Positions 1-11,355 of a stretch of 64,000 nt of DNA are shown piece after piece. The translations under genes were made by a program, and so were the position numbers. The notes beneath the pieces are model-generated. The model was given only the letters and a program-made list of their open reading frames with translations. It was not told where the DNA came from and ran no database searches. Source of the DNA: Prosapia bicincta (Eukaryota; Arthropoda; Insecta; Hemiptera; Cercopidae); the NCBI GenBank assembly GCA_036971475.1, contig JBAIZL010000002.1, positions 16,924,567-16,988,566 of the forward strand. The letters run 5' to 3'. Position 1 is the first letter of the stretch. Every line of letters starts with the position of its first letter.

Positions 1-868
1 ATAAGTGTTTCTCTTATGCAACGGAAATAATAGATCTATGTCGCTTGGAAAACTCTAAAAATCACTTCGACATTTCATAGAAACGTCTCCGGTTTTAGGA
101 ATTTACATAAGAAACCGAGATGCCTGAGAGCATGCGCATAACGTTTCATAAGAGAAACCAAACCCGGCGGTTCTTCTACCATTGATTACTCTATGTTTGT
201 GTTATTGAACGGGGAGGTTCGTCTTCTTGGAAACTTTAACATCTCGTTTGGTAGAAAACTTTACCGTTTATCCAAGCTTTGAATGTTATTAAGATTTGTT
301 TAATTGGCCCGGGGTTTTGAGGAGTACTTTTTAGAAAGCTTATTGATCCTGTAGGGTTTAATTTGTAAAACTAAATTGAGTTTAAAGATGATTCATAATT
401 AGCGTCAAATACGTCAAAGGTTTTCTTGAATGAACGAAATTTTTAATTTGTTGTAATATTTAATCCCTAAATCCTTTTATACTATGACGTTTGCAACGAG
501 AGCCAAAAGATGTTTTTAAGTCACTTAAAAGAACTTTAATCTCGACACTTAAACATACAGAAGCCTACTTTTAGAAAACTTCTGAAGGAAACTACTTTTG
601 TGAACAATGAAAATACTGTTCTCGCTTTTTCTATACGCTTTGTCTAGTCTTGTACTAGTTTTTTTTATTTGTGTATTCATCAGATTTGGAGAGAACAAAC
701 ATTTCAAGAACATTTTCCCCCATTTATTTACTGCACATTTAACACGATAATTTCCAATGTGCTACAGTACAAAAGTATGCTATGCGTTATACTTGGGGGA
801 CATTTCGATTTTTCCATAATATAATATTCTAAAAGTGTATCTATTTGTCTATAGGGTATACATTATGT
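1..868. other. Non-coding, nothing recognised
   Basis: AT-rich DNA without a supported ORF, RNA gene or clear repeat on either strand. Confidence 0.5.
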
Positions 869-1114
869 CAGGGATGTAACCAAGACGATGTATTGGAGGG
901 GGCACAACCCGGGGGCCTAGGGAAAATTTTGAACATTTTTATTTCTAAAAATCCTATTTGTGTTATGAATATTATAAATAATAGTCAATATTAGTTTTAT
1001 TTCCTGGTATTACTGTAGTAGAATAAATTTGTTTTATAGGTTAATATTTTTCTGTAAAATTAATTGGCTTTGGAGGGGTCACGTGCCCTCTGTGTTCCCC
1101 TGGCTTCTGCTCTG
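869..1114. mobile_element. hAT-like MITE (decayed)
   Basis: The ends form imperfect terminal inverted repeats. The left end reads CAGGGATGTAACCAAG and the right end, reverse-complemented, reads CAGAGCAGAAGCCAGG. Both are followed inward by G/C-rich runs with GGGGGCAC and GGGCACGTG. CAG starts and GC-rich subterminal blocks are usual for hAT non-autonomous elements. The 8-bp flanks CATTATGT and TCTTATAT agree at only 5 of 8 positions, so a target-site duplication is possible but decayed. There is no coding capacity. Confidence 0.45.
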
Positions 1115-1747
1115 TCTTATATTAGGACTTAATTCTAAATATATCATAGTTATTTTTAAATTTATTGTAAATTAGTAGTATAAACCGTTCTAGAGGGAAG
1201 ATGTACTTCAACGGGTCACATGGTTTCGTTAGGTCGGTCGTGTTGTATCAAGTAACGAAGCATATTCAGGTCGGCTTTAAGTCGAAGGGTATAAACTTAC
1301 ATCTCACAGTAGCAATCGTCTCAGTTGTATTTCTATGACGTCAGCAAGTAACTAGACCCGGAATAAGAAAGCACGGTTCCGTAACTTACCGCGCGCTACC
1401 TGAGTGAAGTGCTGTCAATTTAGAAACAAATTCCACCTTTAACAAGATGTGGGCGGGCGACTTCCATTATAAAAAACCCACTCTAACTTTTCTAGTTATA
1501 AACTTTTTGAGGGGTATTAATAAGGCTTTGTCTTTAGTTTTCCACGTTTAGAAAGTAAACCTGGACTTCCAACACCCCGACCATTTAATCTTCCCCTTCT
1601 TAGTTACCCTCCTGTAACATTTTAAATGTAAACAAGTATTTTTACGTTTTTATTCATTCTTATTTCTTTGTACAAATGATGGGAAAAGATGATGAATATA
1701 GTAGAAAATAATATAGTATAAGAATAGAGTACTTATTACACTTTTGA
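1115..1747. other. Non-coding, nothing recognised
   Basis: No ORF, RNA or repeat that I can support. Confidence 0.45.
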
Positions 1748-1926
1748 TATTACTTGCGACCAAAATTTTTGTTAACTAAATGTTGTTAAATTGTTAACTT
1801 ACACTTGGAGGAAACGTTTTCGTCCACTTGGATACTGAAGAAGTCGTAAAACGAAAACGTCTCCTCCAAGTGTAAGTTAACAATTTAACAACCTTTAGGT
1901 AACAAAATGTCTGGTCGCAAGTAATA
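1748..1926. repeat. Long imperfect palindrome (foldback element)
   Basis: Two arms of about 76 bp (1748-1823 and 1851-1926) are near-perfect reverse complements. The outer ends begin TTACTTGCGACCA. The inner part of the arms reads ACACTTGGAGGAAACG against its complement. The 27-bp spacer plus the start of the right arm contains CTGAAGA (1835-1841) and then GAAA (1853-1856), a spacing reminiscent of a hammerhead core, but helix II would be only about 2 bp. A short minus-strand ORF here is an accident of the palindrome. Confidence 0.8.
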
Positions 1927-3639
1927 GAAAAAGTGTTATAAGTAATTAACAACCAGCTTGTCATGAACAGCAACCAGATTTCAGAATAACAAGATATAGA
2001 GTAAAGTAGAAACATAAGGTAGGATAGATATTACGGCAATACGTGATCATGGTAGCATACTTGAAGTAGGGGTCGTAATTAGCTGTCTGTCTACCTGTTA
2101 AATCCACTTACAAGAGGTGTTTACATGCTATTTCGAGTGGATAGAGATATATACCTGACCTTTAGTATTTGTGTGTCTACTCGCTACCTGGAGGAGAGAG
2201 GTGTCTGCTCGTCCCCCAGGGGCAGAGAAATATCTCTACCATATGATGCATAAGAGAGGTAGACATCTATGTACAATTTTTTTTAACATTTCCAAATTTA
2301 AACACAGAGGTAAAACACAAACATATGTTTAAGACTTTGATTATTTATTACTACTTTTTAAAGTTTTGGCAACTTCCCTGAGATATGTATCAGTGCTTTT
2401 AAATTCAACTGAGTTTTATTCATTGTAATTTCCGTTTTTGACAGCGATGTAAGCATTTTACATTTTTTAAATTCTTCAAAGTAATACTTTAAAATCAACA
2501 TGAGTTTGAAAAAGATTTTTAGATACAGTTTTGAATCACCAACATTAACATAACTCTAAATTCATCTAAGTGAATACCGAAACGGAGTTGTGAGTTACGT
2601 TGCAACGGTACTTTAAAGAAAATCACCTCCGAGTTGGAGACATTAGCTAAATAATCCTTCATCCCTTAATTAAAAAGGACCCCTAATGTACCTCCATTAC
2701 TCCAACATTGAGAAGAGCCACCCTCGACGCTGAATAACGTTCAGTCAGGATACAGTGTGTCTTGGAATTTATGTCTTTATTACTTTATAAGGGCGGATCC
2801 ACACGTTTGTGGGGTATTATATATTGTTGGATTTTAGTGCGGCATTTTTCTGTGTATTTGGCTTTTATTTTCGCTATAAAAACGAGCGACATGAATCTAC
2901 ATAAAAATAACATTAATTTAATCTTGAATAGGTGATTCCAATAAATATTACTTTAAAGGGATGAACGAAAATTGTCACATACTAAATATTCTTTATGGCA
3001 CCTGTGGCTCTATCTATTCTATGAATATTTAGGTTTAGATTGATATATTGCTTGACTACACAACTCATCTATATTGCGCTCTCGGTTTCTACATTACACT
3101 TACTTCATTACATCTATTTTATATCCATTACCTAACGTTTAGGTGAAAATGTTGAAGTTATTAATTTCCGCTTCAACATAAAACTACTTTGCATTGGAAT
3201 ACATTCTGAATAAATATAAAAATCTTTCCGCAACACCTTCAGAACTCTTTGGCCTAGAACGCGTTAGGATGATATTGCGAGAAAGAAATCAGAAGTAATA
3301 TCCTTAACCTGACTCGACCTTGTTACTAGAACGTATGTTCTGTTTAATATAAAATCAGATTTATATCTATAATAGTGACTATATAGGGTTACTATGATAC
3401 GCAGAACAAGGTGTAAAACAATTTTCAATTAACCAAATTACTTGCAATAGTAATAATGGCTTCCGTTTATTTTATTAACATAGTTTAGGAGAGTAGGTGT
3501 AGATATGCCTTTCTTGGGCCATACTGAATGCAAATAAGTTCTTGGAACGGCGAAACGCTCCCATTATAACTGTAATTTTGGCTATATATACTAATTTTCA
3601 CTAACTGGGGCGACGCGAAAATTTCAAAAGCACACAGAC
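1927..3639. other. Non-coding, nothing recognised
   Basis: AT-rich sequence without supported genes. The short ORFs are not protein-like. Confidence 0.45.
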
Positions 3640-3705
3640 GTTCTTTGCACCGCCGGGATTCGAATTCAAACCTTTAGGTTAATAGCCCAGCCCTCTATTC
3701 ACTTT
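3640..3705 (-). mobile_element. tRNA-Asn-derived SINE relic (head only)
   Basis: On the minus strand a stretch reads like the 3' two thirds of a tRNA. The anticodon arm is GGGCTATTAACCTAAAGG, with a 7-nt loop CTATTAA (tRNA-Asn has CTGTTAA). An AAAGGTT variable region and a B-box-like TTCGAATCCCGG follow. The anticodon-stem pairing is mutated (CTGGG/CCTAA) and the T stem is broken, so it cannot be a working tRNA. A SINE head or a tRNA pseudogene fits. No clear tail was seen. Confidence 0.55.
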
Positions 3706-3822
3706 TGACATTCAACCTAAATTTGCTAAGATTAAAAAAATTAGTTAATTTTAGGGGAAAACTTCAGTCAGTAATCTTGCAGCTCAGTAACCCCGTTCTC
3801 CGATACGTGGTTTGTCTGTTTG

Positions 3823-3824
<2 letters not shown>

Positions 3825-3884
<60 letters not shown>

Positions 3885-3899
3885 TGTGTGTCTGTGTGA

Positions 3900-3931
<32 letters not shown>

Positions 3932-4001
3932 GTGTCTGTGTGTGTGTGTGTGTGTGTGTGCGTGTGTGTATGTGTGTGTATTTGTTGTGTGTTTGTGTGT
4001 A

Positions 4002-4034
<33 letters not shown>

Positions 4035-4040
4035 GTTTGA

Positions 4041-4137
<97 letters not shown>

Positions 4138-4174
4138 TGTGTGTGTGTGTATGTGTGTGTGAGTATGTGTATGT

Positions 4175-4240
<66 letters not shown>
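3825..4240. repeat. (GT)n microsatellite
   Basis: About 415 bp of almost pure GT dinucleotide with scattered interruptions (TCTGTG, GAGTG, ATGTG). The long Val/Cys ORFs across it are artefacts of the repeat. Confidence 0.98.
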
Positions 4241-4241
<1 letters not shown>

Positions 4242-5309
4242 GGTGCTTGTTGTAAAGTAGAGTATTTTCTATTTTTTCAAATTTTCATAACACCGTCGCA
4301 AGTTTTGATTATTTTCCCCTTGCCCCTGAAGACTATACACATCCAAACACATATTAATATATGTTTTTTATACCCAAGACGTGTGGGATATATTTAAATA
4401 CTGCTTGATATAACAGACATTTGTATTCACTTTTTTTTATTGTTGCAATTTAATAATATTAGTTTGTACGTTTATAACTATTGTTATTACTTATTATTAA
4501 AAGTTATATATTATTAACAATATTCATTCTAGTTCATTCTTTCTCCTTTGTATTTTATAGAGATTAGACTCGTTCATGATATTTTTCGGAAATGTTTTTG
4601 TCGTAATACCGAGGAGTAGCATAGTGAAAGTAGTTTTAATGACGAGAGAAGCAGGTTGCGTCTGGAATTTAAAAAAAAAAACGCAATTATTTCTTCCGTG
4701 TCTGATTTTCATAGGCATGTACGCACAACACACCCCAAGAATTTTTAGTTTTTCATCCGTGGTTATTTGTTTTTTCCATCATGTGTACGCTGTTGGGAGT
4801 AGGTAAGCAGGCGGATTAAAACAACTGACAATCCTTGACCCAGAGGGTCTGATTAAAAATGTATTCCCATTAGTCACAGTTCACAGAATACACTCACGGT
4901 GATATTTTTAACGAGACACAGATGAAATTCCGCTTTATAATAATCTTTGAGCAGAAATATTCAAATGTGTTGTTACTGAAAAAATTTAGAATTGTAAATC
5001 GCTTTGAAATATTCTTCTGGGTTACAACGTGTACCTTTGGATCACAAAGTGTGACTACGTAAAAACAACACATTACTACAGAGTTGTACCTTTATGGGAA
5101 ATACAAATTTAAATGATATGTTAAATAGAAAGGCTTTGATATTCTCGACATAACATTAACATTTAAGTAACATTATTATATGGAAAAATTAGTGTTAGAG
5201 AGTATATCTACCCTCCAGTTGAGGAACGCTCTAATTTGGGAGCTTAATGGCGAGACTTTCTAACACTTGTTTATACTAGAAACAAAAAGTAAATATGTTT
5301 TTCTTTAAA
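4241..5309. other. Non-coding; contains one dispersed repeat copy
   Basis: No supported gene. Two overlapping ORFs of about 70 codons near 4524-4806 lie on opposite strands and show no family features. Positions 4802-4945 are a dispersed repeat described separately. Confidence 0.5.
4802..4945 (-). repeat. Dispersed repeat, inverted copy of 24666-24810
   Basis: The reverse complement of this segment matches 24666-24810. Shared blocks include TCTGTGTCTC, GGGAATACATTTTTAATCAG, ACCCT and GTTGTTTTAATCC, in the same order, with small indels. No coding content and no terminal inverted repeats were noticed. It is probably part of an interspersed element whose ends I cannot define from two copies. 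Confidence 0.7.
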
Positions 5310-6560
5310 AGTCTTCTGTTCTTCTGCCTGTCTCCTGAACGCTATCTCATGCAAAAAGGTGAGCTCCAAGTATAAAAGCGTGCTTTTTGCACTAAAGCTA
5401 TTTTGTAGAACAAAAGCTATCTCAGGGAAAAAGCTGAGCTCTTTGTAAAAAATGCAACTTCCTTGCACAAAAGGAAGTTCCTGGATCAAAGGCAATCTCA
5501 CGGGAAAAGTTAAGCTCTTGGTATAAAAGCAAGTTCTTTGCAAAAAAGGAAGTTCCTGGAACAAAGGCTATCTTCCGGGAAAAGTTAAGCTCTTGGTATA
5601 AAGGCGAAATCCTTGCACAAAAGGAAGTTCCTGGATCAAAGGCTATGTCACGGGAAAAGTTAAGCTCTTGGTATAAAGGCGAGTTCTTTGCAAAAAAGGG
5701 AGTTCCTGGATCAAAGGCTAACTCACGAGAAAAGTTAAGCTCTTGGTTTAAAGGCGAGTTCTTTGCAAGAGTTCCTGGAACAAAGGCTATTTCCCGGGAA
5801 AAGTTAAGCTCTTGGTATAAAGGCGAGTTCTTTGCAAAATAACGAGTTCCTGAAACAAAAGCTATCTCCCGGGAAAAGTTGCACTCTTGGTATAAAGGCG
5901 AGTTCTTTGCAAAAAAGGGAGTTCCTGGAACAAAGGCTATCCCCCGGGAAAAGTTGAGCTCTTGGTATAAATGCGAGTTCCTTGCACAAAAGAGAGTTCC
6001 TGGAACAAAGGCTACCTCACGAGAAAAGTTAAGCTTTTGGTATAAAGGCGAAATCCTTGCACAAAAGGAAGTTCCTGGATCAAAGGCTATCTCACGGGAA
6101 AAGTTGAGCTCTTGGTATAAAGGCGAAATCCTTGCACAAAAGGAAGTTCCTGGATCAAAGGCTAACTCACGAGAAAAGTTAAGCTCTTGGTATAAAGTCA
6201 AGTTCGTCACACAAAATCGAGTTCCTGAGACAAAGGCTATCCTCGTCGAAAACTTTGAGCTCCTGGTATAAAGGCGAGTTCACGAGACAAAGGCTTGCTT
6301 CAGGATATAGATGAGCTTTTGAGACAAATGCGAGATCATATTACGTAGGCGTACTTCGATGGTTAACTTTTGATGAAGAAAGGCATCTGAAACAAAAGCT
6401 AAATCAAGAAAAATATTGGCTTCTGTTAAAAAATCGAAAGCAAAGTAGTAGTAATCGAAAAATCCTAGTACAAATTCGAACTCATGAAACAAAAAGCGTA
6501 CTCTTGGAACAGAGGCGAGCTACTTGCATAAAGGGAACTCCTGTTACAAAGGCAAACAAT
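5310..6560. repeat. 75-bp minisatellite, about 10 good copies with decayed edges
   Basis: The unit contains GGGAAAAGTTAAGCTCTTGG, then TATAAAGGCGAGTTC, TTTGCA and AGTTCCTGGA. Unit starts near 5500, 5577, 5651, 5725, 5797, 5868, 5943, 6017, 6092 and 6167 give spacings of about 70-77 bp, mostly 75. Copies decay outward on both sides. Because 75 is a multiple of three and the unit lacks stops in some frames, a 262-codon minus-strand ORF (5422-6210) made of a 25-residue repeat (LYQELNFSRE-IAF-PGT-FAKNSP) and shorter plus-strand ORFs run through it. I see no promoter or flanking coding sequence, so I treat it as a repeat. Confidence 0.9.
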
Positions 6561-7413
6561 TATCACTTTTGTAAACATATTAGTTAAAAACATATTAGAT
6601 GTCAGCATATCTGACTGGTTTCTGCACCACTCTTTCCTCTATTACCTGTTTTGTTCTCCTCATTTACCTAACAGAGAAAAAAGCAAAAGATTTTTTTTTA
6701 ATTAAATAAATAGTTTTTACTCTACAACAACTTGAATAATATATTGATCCAATTTTATAGACTTCTAAATAAAGTCTGTAAAGACTCTCTCAGATACTTA
6801 TCCAGGAAGAATCGCTTCCATTTAAGACTTTCTAAATAAAAATCTACATATTCCTTTGAACGTTTCATGTCCCGCGTGCCTGGGCTCTAAAATAAACATC
6901 CGTTTAACCGCAACCTAATGCTCGTTATAATAGAAATTCTAATGGAATCTTATTTGTAATACACATTATTAAACGTGTAAATTCAAATCTACCTGGGAAT
7001 TATTCTACCTTCCGGACATAATTGGGACTGAGTTATCAACTAACGTAACAAAGGTGGGTTTGTACTACGTAAAGGGTTGTTTCAGGAACTGGGGCGTAAC
7101 AATGAGAACCCTTGAGCAACAATGGACACAACTCCCTAGCCTTACTTGAGTAGAGGTTTGTCAATTTAAAACAAATTCTATTCTGACAAGAGATGTGGGT
7201 GACATCATCTTCTCTATTGTGTGCTTTTCACTAAGTTTTCTGTTTAGAGTTGTAGCTAAACAAATTTCTTTAAATTAAACTTTACTGTATTTCATGTTTA
7301 CGACATTTTATTTGTATCCTCTAAATGAACTCTTCTTCTAAACTTTAATATTATTTATATTTTATTTCAATTCACATTATTATAATTTTTTGTTAGATCA
7401 CACTCCAAATGTA

Positions 7414-7414
<1 letters not shown>
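6561..7414. other. Non-coding, nothing recognised
   Basis: No supported ORF, RNA or repeat. Confidence 0.45.

Positions 7415-7475
<61 letters not shown>
7415..7475. repeat. (TA)n microsatellite
   Basis: About 60 bp of uninterrupted TA dinucleotide. Confidence 0.97.
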
Positions 7476-7478
<3 letters not shown>

Positions 7479-7726
7479 AATCAGGAATTTCGATGAAAAT
7501 TGTTTTCCGGTATGAATGAGAATGAGGTTGATTATTTAATCAACAAATATTTATTATAAATCCACAGCGTTTCTGCAACTACTTCGTTGCCCTTATCAAG
7601 CCTGTTGTGTTATAAATAACATAGGCATTACCTTTAATAGGGGTGTAAATGTAGCAGGCCTCCACGTGGTGCACCCTGGGTAACGCTAAATCTGCTACGA
7701 CGAATCTCTGCCAAATCCTTCTAGAG

Positions 7727-9131
7727 ATGACCAAATCGATAGTATCAAGCAGCCATCGCAAAGCCAGCCCTTCTCAGGGCTTGAACGACGGGCTCCGCGT
7801 ACTATTCTGGAACGCCGGTGGCCTTAATAACACAAAGTTCACAGAGTTCAAGACTCTCATTCATAAACTGAACGCAGATGTTTTCATTGTAGTTGAAGCT
7901 GGAGCCTCAACAGACTCTCCAGATTTTTTTCACACTATGAATTTTACCAATTTTATTTTACCTAGGTCTAGACAAGTGGCCTCGGGGATTGTTGTCGGTG
8001 TAAATAACAACGCAGCATGCAAATTTGAGGTGCTTCACAAGATGTGCGAAACCGACAAACATGAAGCCGTACTTATAGAAGTCTGGATAAACGGACACTA
8101 CTACAAAATCATTGGTGTTTATAACCCACCAACTTACAACTTAAATACAAGTCTCATAGAAATGTCATCCCGACACCGCAACTCCATTATACTAGGGGAC
8201 TTCAATGCGCACTCCCTCCGATGGAACTACTCTGACCGCAATGCACCTGGCCACGCTATGGAGAATTTTATTGACAAAACACAACTGATCTATCTACAAT
8301 CAGAACCCACCTTTCTATCATTTGGTGGAAGCACCAGTACACCTGACATGTGCCTTTTACATGCAAACCTGATAAGCAGATCTGACCTGAAACTGAGGGA
8401 TGCTGTTGAGGGATGTGGTCATAGAGCCTTGTTCTTACAGGTGCGACCAAAAAATAATAATGCCCAAAAACTACGTCTTCCACGCTGGAATTTCAAAAGG
8501 GCAGACTGGACAGCTTTTGAACAAACATCAAATCAGCTTCTCACTCCTAGCATCATAAATGACAACCCTGACCAGTCCGTAGCGGCTTTTGAGAAGAACA
8601 TTTTAGAGATCGCCAAAAAATGCATACCCAGAGGGTACGTCAATAAATATAAGCCTTTTTGGAATGAAAATCTGACAAAACTACAAAGGGAACGTAATAA
8701 AGCCAGGAAAAAGGCAGAGACTACCAACAACCTCGAAGACTGTATCCAACTCAGAAAAAAACAAGCCCAACTCAGGAGGGAGATCATCCAATCGAAAAGA
8801 AGCACATACCGTAATTTTGTTGCCAAACTAGATTTTAGAAAGGACGGCTCGAAAGCTCACAATTTTATTTCAAGCCTCAATAACGACAAACGTAACTTCA
8901 CATGGGAACCAATCATTTTCAATGGAAGGACGCTCACCAGCCCAAAAGACGTTGCACAAGCACTCTGCAAGCACTATGCTGCTGTCAGCACCCTTGACAT
9001 AAGAGCCAATGACCGTAAATACATCAAACATCAATCAGTGGGCCCTCTCAAAGCCGAGCCGACACCTGAAATGGTCAACCCTTTCCTAACGCATGAACTG
9101 GAAGCAGCCATTCGCACACTAATATTCCCGA
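7727..9131 (+). pseudogene. LINE ORF2, endonuclease half
   Basis: The reading frame opens with LRVLFWNAGGLN, the AP-like endonuclease start. It continues with the catalytic Glu region (VVEAGAS), LPRSRQVASG, YNPPTYN, the ILGDFNAHSLRW motif, a TPDMCLL block and the terminal GHRALF (GH/SDH position). A basic linker follows (RNKARKKAE, QAQLRREI), leading to the start of the RT domain at ELEAAIRTL. The frame is lost at about 9124-9132. The ATG at 7727 is simply the first in frame; an open frame without ATG continues upstream to a stop near 7650. The KNKKSPGPD-type block expected just after RTL is absent, so the RT start is deleted. Confidence 0.9.
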
Positions 9132-11333
9132 ATATTTCCCGAATTTATAAAACACCTTGGTGTAACAGCAAAGCAGTGCCTCCTCAAGCTCATAAACTTG
9201 ACATGGATGAAATGGGTCCCCCACCAATGGAAAAGAGCTGAAATTATCTCCATCCGTAAGAAAGGCAAACTCCGTAACTACCTCGAGAGCTTCCGGCCGA
9301 TATCGCTGACCATTGTCTGCTCAAAGGTGGCTGAAAAGATGATTGAGCTAAGACTGAGAAACTTCTTAGAAATGAAAGGAGCAATAGGCGAAGCCCAAGC
9401 AGGTTTTCGCCAAAACCGCTCTACTGTTGACCAACTGGTGAAGTTCACTCAAGCTGTGAAGGATGGTTTCCACAGAAGGCAGTCCACCCTGGCCGTACTA
9501 ATTGATTTTAAAGCTGCATATGATAAAGTGTGGAAGCAATTGCTACTATCAAAACTAGCGAAACTGGGGGTGGTAAACAATATGATGAAGTGGATAAAAA
9601 ATTTCCTAACCCAGCGCCTGATAAGGACGAGGTTCATGAGTGCTGTCTCCAATTTTAAAGTCCAAAAACAAGGTTTACCTCAGGGAGCCGTGCTCAGTTG
9701 TCTTCTCTTCAACACAATGATTAATGACTTCACCGCCGCCATCGAAAAGACACCTGGCACATCATACCTGCTGTATGCTGATGACGTCATTGTGTGGAAT
9801 ACTACTAACAAGACTGACCACCTTGAAGGAACTATGAACCTAGTATTGGAAAACATTGGGCTCAAATATAAAAAGAGTTGCCTACCAGAGTCTAAATTGT
9901 CCAAATACTTAGGTGTTAATCTGAACACTAGACTCTCATGGAAAAATTACATACAAGAGGTTGCTGAGCGCGCTAGCAAGCGAACAAATTTGTTAAAAAG
10001 ACTAACTGGTACAAAGTGGGGTTGCACGCAGGACGTTCTTGCCACTGCTTATAAGACCTATGTCAGACCCTCCATGGAATACGCTTCAGAAGTTACGTCA
10101 CTGGCCAGTCAACCGAATCTGCGAAAGTTAGATAAAATACAGAACAGTGCCCTCAGAATCATCACCGGCGCAGCTTTCTCAACGCCCATTTGTGCGATGG
10201 AAATGCAAACCTGCATAGAATCATTGCAAAAAAGGCGCGAAAAACTAACGCTTAAATTTTGGGAACGCTCAAGAAGAGTAAATCACCGATACTGGACTAA
10301 CTATAGAAAGGCTGCACAGAGACTAAAAACCCAGCTAAGCCCACTACAACACGCTGAAGAACTTAGAAGAAGGTATAGCATCGGTGAATCAAACCCAACC
10401 CCGCTCAAAACTTTCAACAAGCCGACTATTGTCATGCCTCTCAAAAGTTTGTCATTACTAAACTTTAAAACCCCCAAGCATCTTGCACTCCCAGAAGAAC
10501 TAAAGATTTCTGCCCTTGAGACAATCCACACTTTATATCCTGAACCAGACTGGCTGCACATCTACACTGATGGATCTAAACTCAATCCTACTGGAGCTGG
10601 GGCTGGAGCTTTCTCCAAGCTATTTGAAATCAGCCAGGGCGTTGGGGCAAACACAAGTAATTTTGATGGGGAAGTAACGGCAGTGCGACTGGCCGCAGAG
10701 GCTCTTGCTGCGCATCACCCAGCAACGAACCACCAACGAGCTGTTTTCTTTATAGACTCCCAAGCCGCCATAATTGCAATAGCCGACAACTCTTCAACAG
10801 ACTGTTCGAACATATTCCACTGCCGAGAAGCAATCTCACATCTTTTGCAAAATGAATGGTCAATTAGCCTTCAGTGGATCCCAAGTCACGTTGGCATCAC
10901 AGGTAACGAAAGAGCAGACGACCTTGCAAAAAATGGAACGCAGATGCAACAACCATATGCAGAAACCAGCCTCACCTCTGCCAAACACCTTATTGATGCA
11001 ATCCTTAAACGCTCAATTAAAAAAGATCATGAGGAAGCCAGCAGGGGGAAACAGTGGGCATCACTTAGCAGTCGCGGTCCTTTGGTGCCCACAAGCGATA
11101 GAGCAACTGCCGTGGCTGACTTTCGACTTCTGACAGGACACGACTATCTCCAGGCCCACCTCTACCGTTTTGTCCTAGCAGAGTCCGATACGTGTCCGCT
11201 CTGTCTCAATGGTGTCATGAATGGGGACCACATTTCAACCTGTCCTGAACTGGACGACCAGCTGTCCAGAACCGGTCGTTACTGGGAGGCTCGACGCCGA
11301 ATGGTTCAACAGCCAAGGGCGGGCATTGGATAA
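9132..11333 (+). pseudogene. LINE ORF2, reverse transcriptase and RNase H half
   Basis: The RT frame resumes at 9132 (IFPEFIKHLG), one frame away from the endonuclease half. It carries SFRPISLT, QAGFRQNRST, LIDFKAAYDKVW, GLPQGAVLSCLLFN and the catalytic LLYADDVIVW. After YADD the usual stretch between the MNLVLENI helix and LSKYLGV is shortened by roughly 30 residues, an in-frame deletion. RNase H follows with IYTDGSKLN (D), FDGEVTAV (E), FFIDSQAA (D) and WIPSHVGITGNERADDLAK (final D). The C terminus has CPLCLNGVMNGDHISTCPE, the CCHC-like knuckle common in this group. The stop is at 11331-11333. Two structural lesions make activity impossible. Confidence 0.92.
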
Positions 11334-11355
11334 AGTAAAGTAAAGTAAAGTACCT

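Larger units (their letters stand above)
7727..11355 (+). mobile_element. I-superfamily (RNase H-bearing) LINE, degenerate copy
   Basis: A non-LTR retrotransposon body in the plus orientation, with AP-like endonuclease, reverse transcriptase, RNase H and a C-terminal Cys/His motif in the usual order. It ends in four or five repeats of the 5-mer GTAAA directly after the stop codon, a simple-repeat tail such as I-clade elements carry. No ORF1 (gag) is visible upstream, so the copy is probably 5' truncated somewhere in 7480-7727. RNase H places it in the I group of LINEs; the exact clade is not resolved. At least two deletions make it non-functional. It lies outside dpr, beyond its 3' end. Confidence 0.92.

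Noticed and set aside
3705..4397. Several plus-strand ORFs rich in Val and Cys
   Set aside because: They are readings of the (GT)n microsatellite.
8268..10561. Minus-strand ORFs across the LINE
   Set aside because: Antisense shadows of the endonuclease and reverse transcriptase frames.
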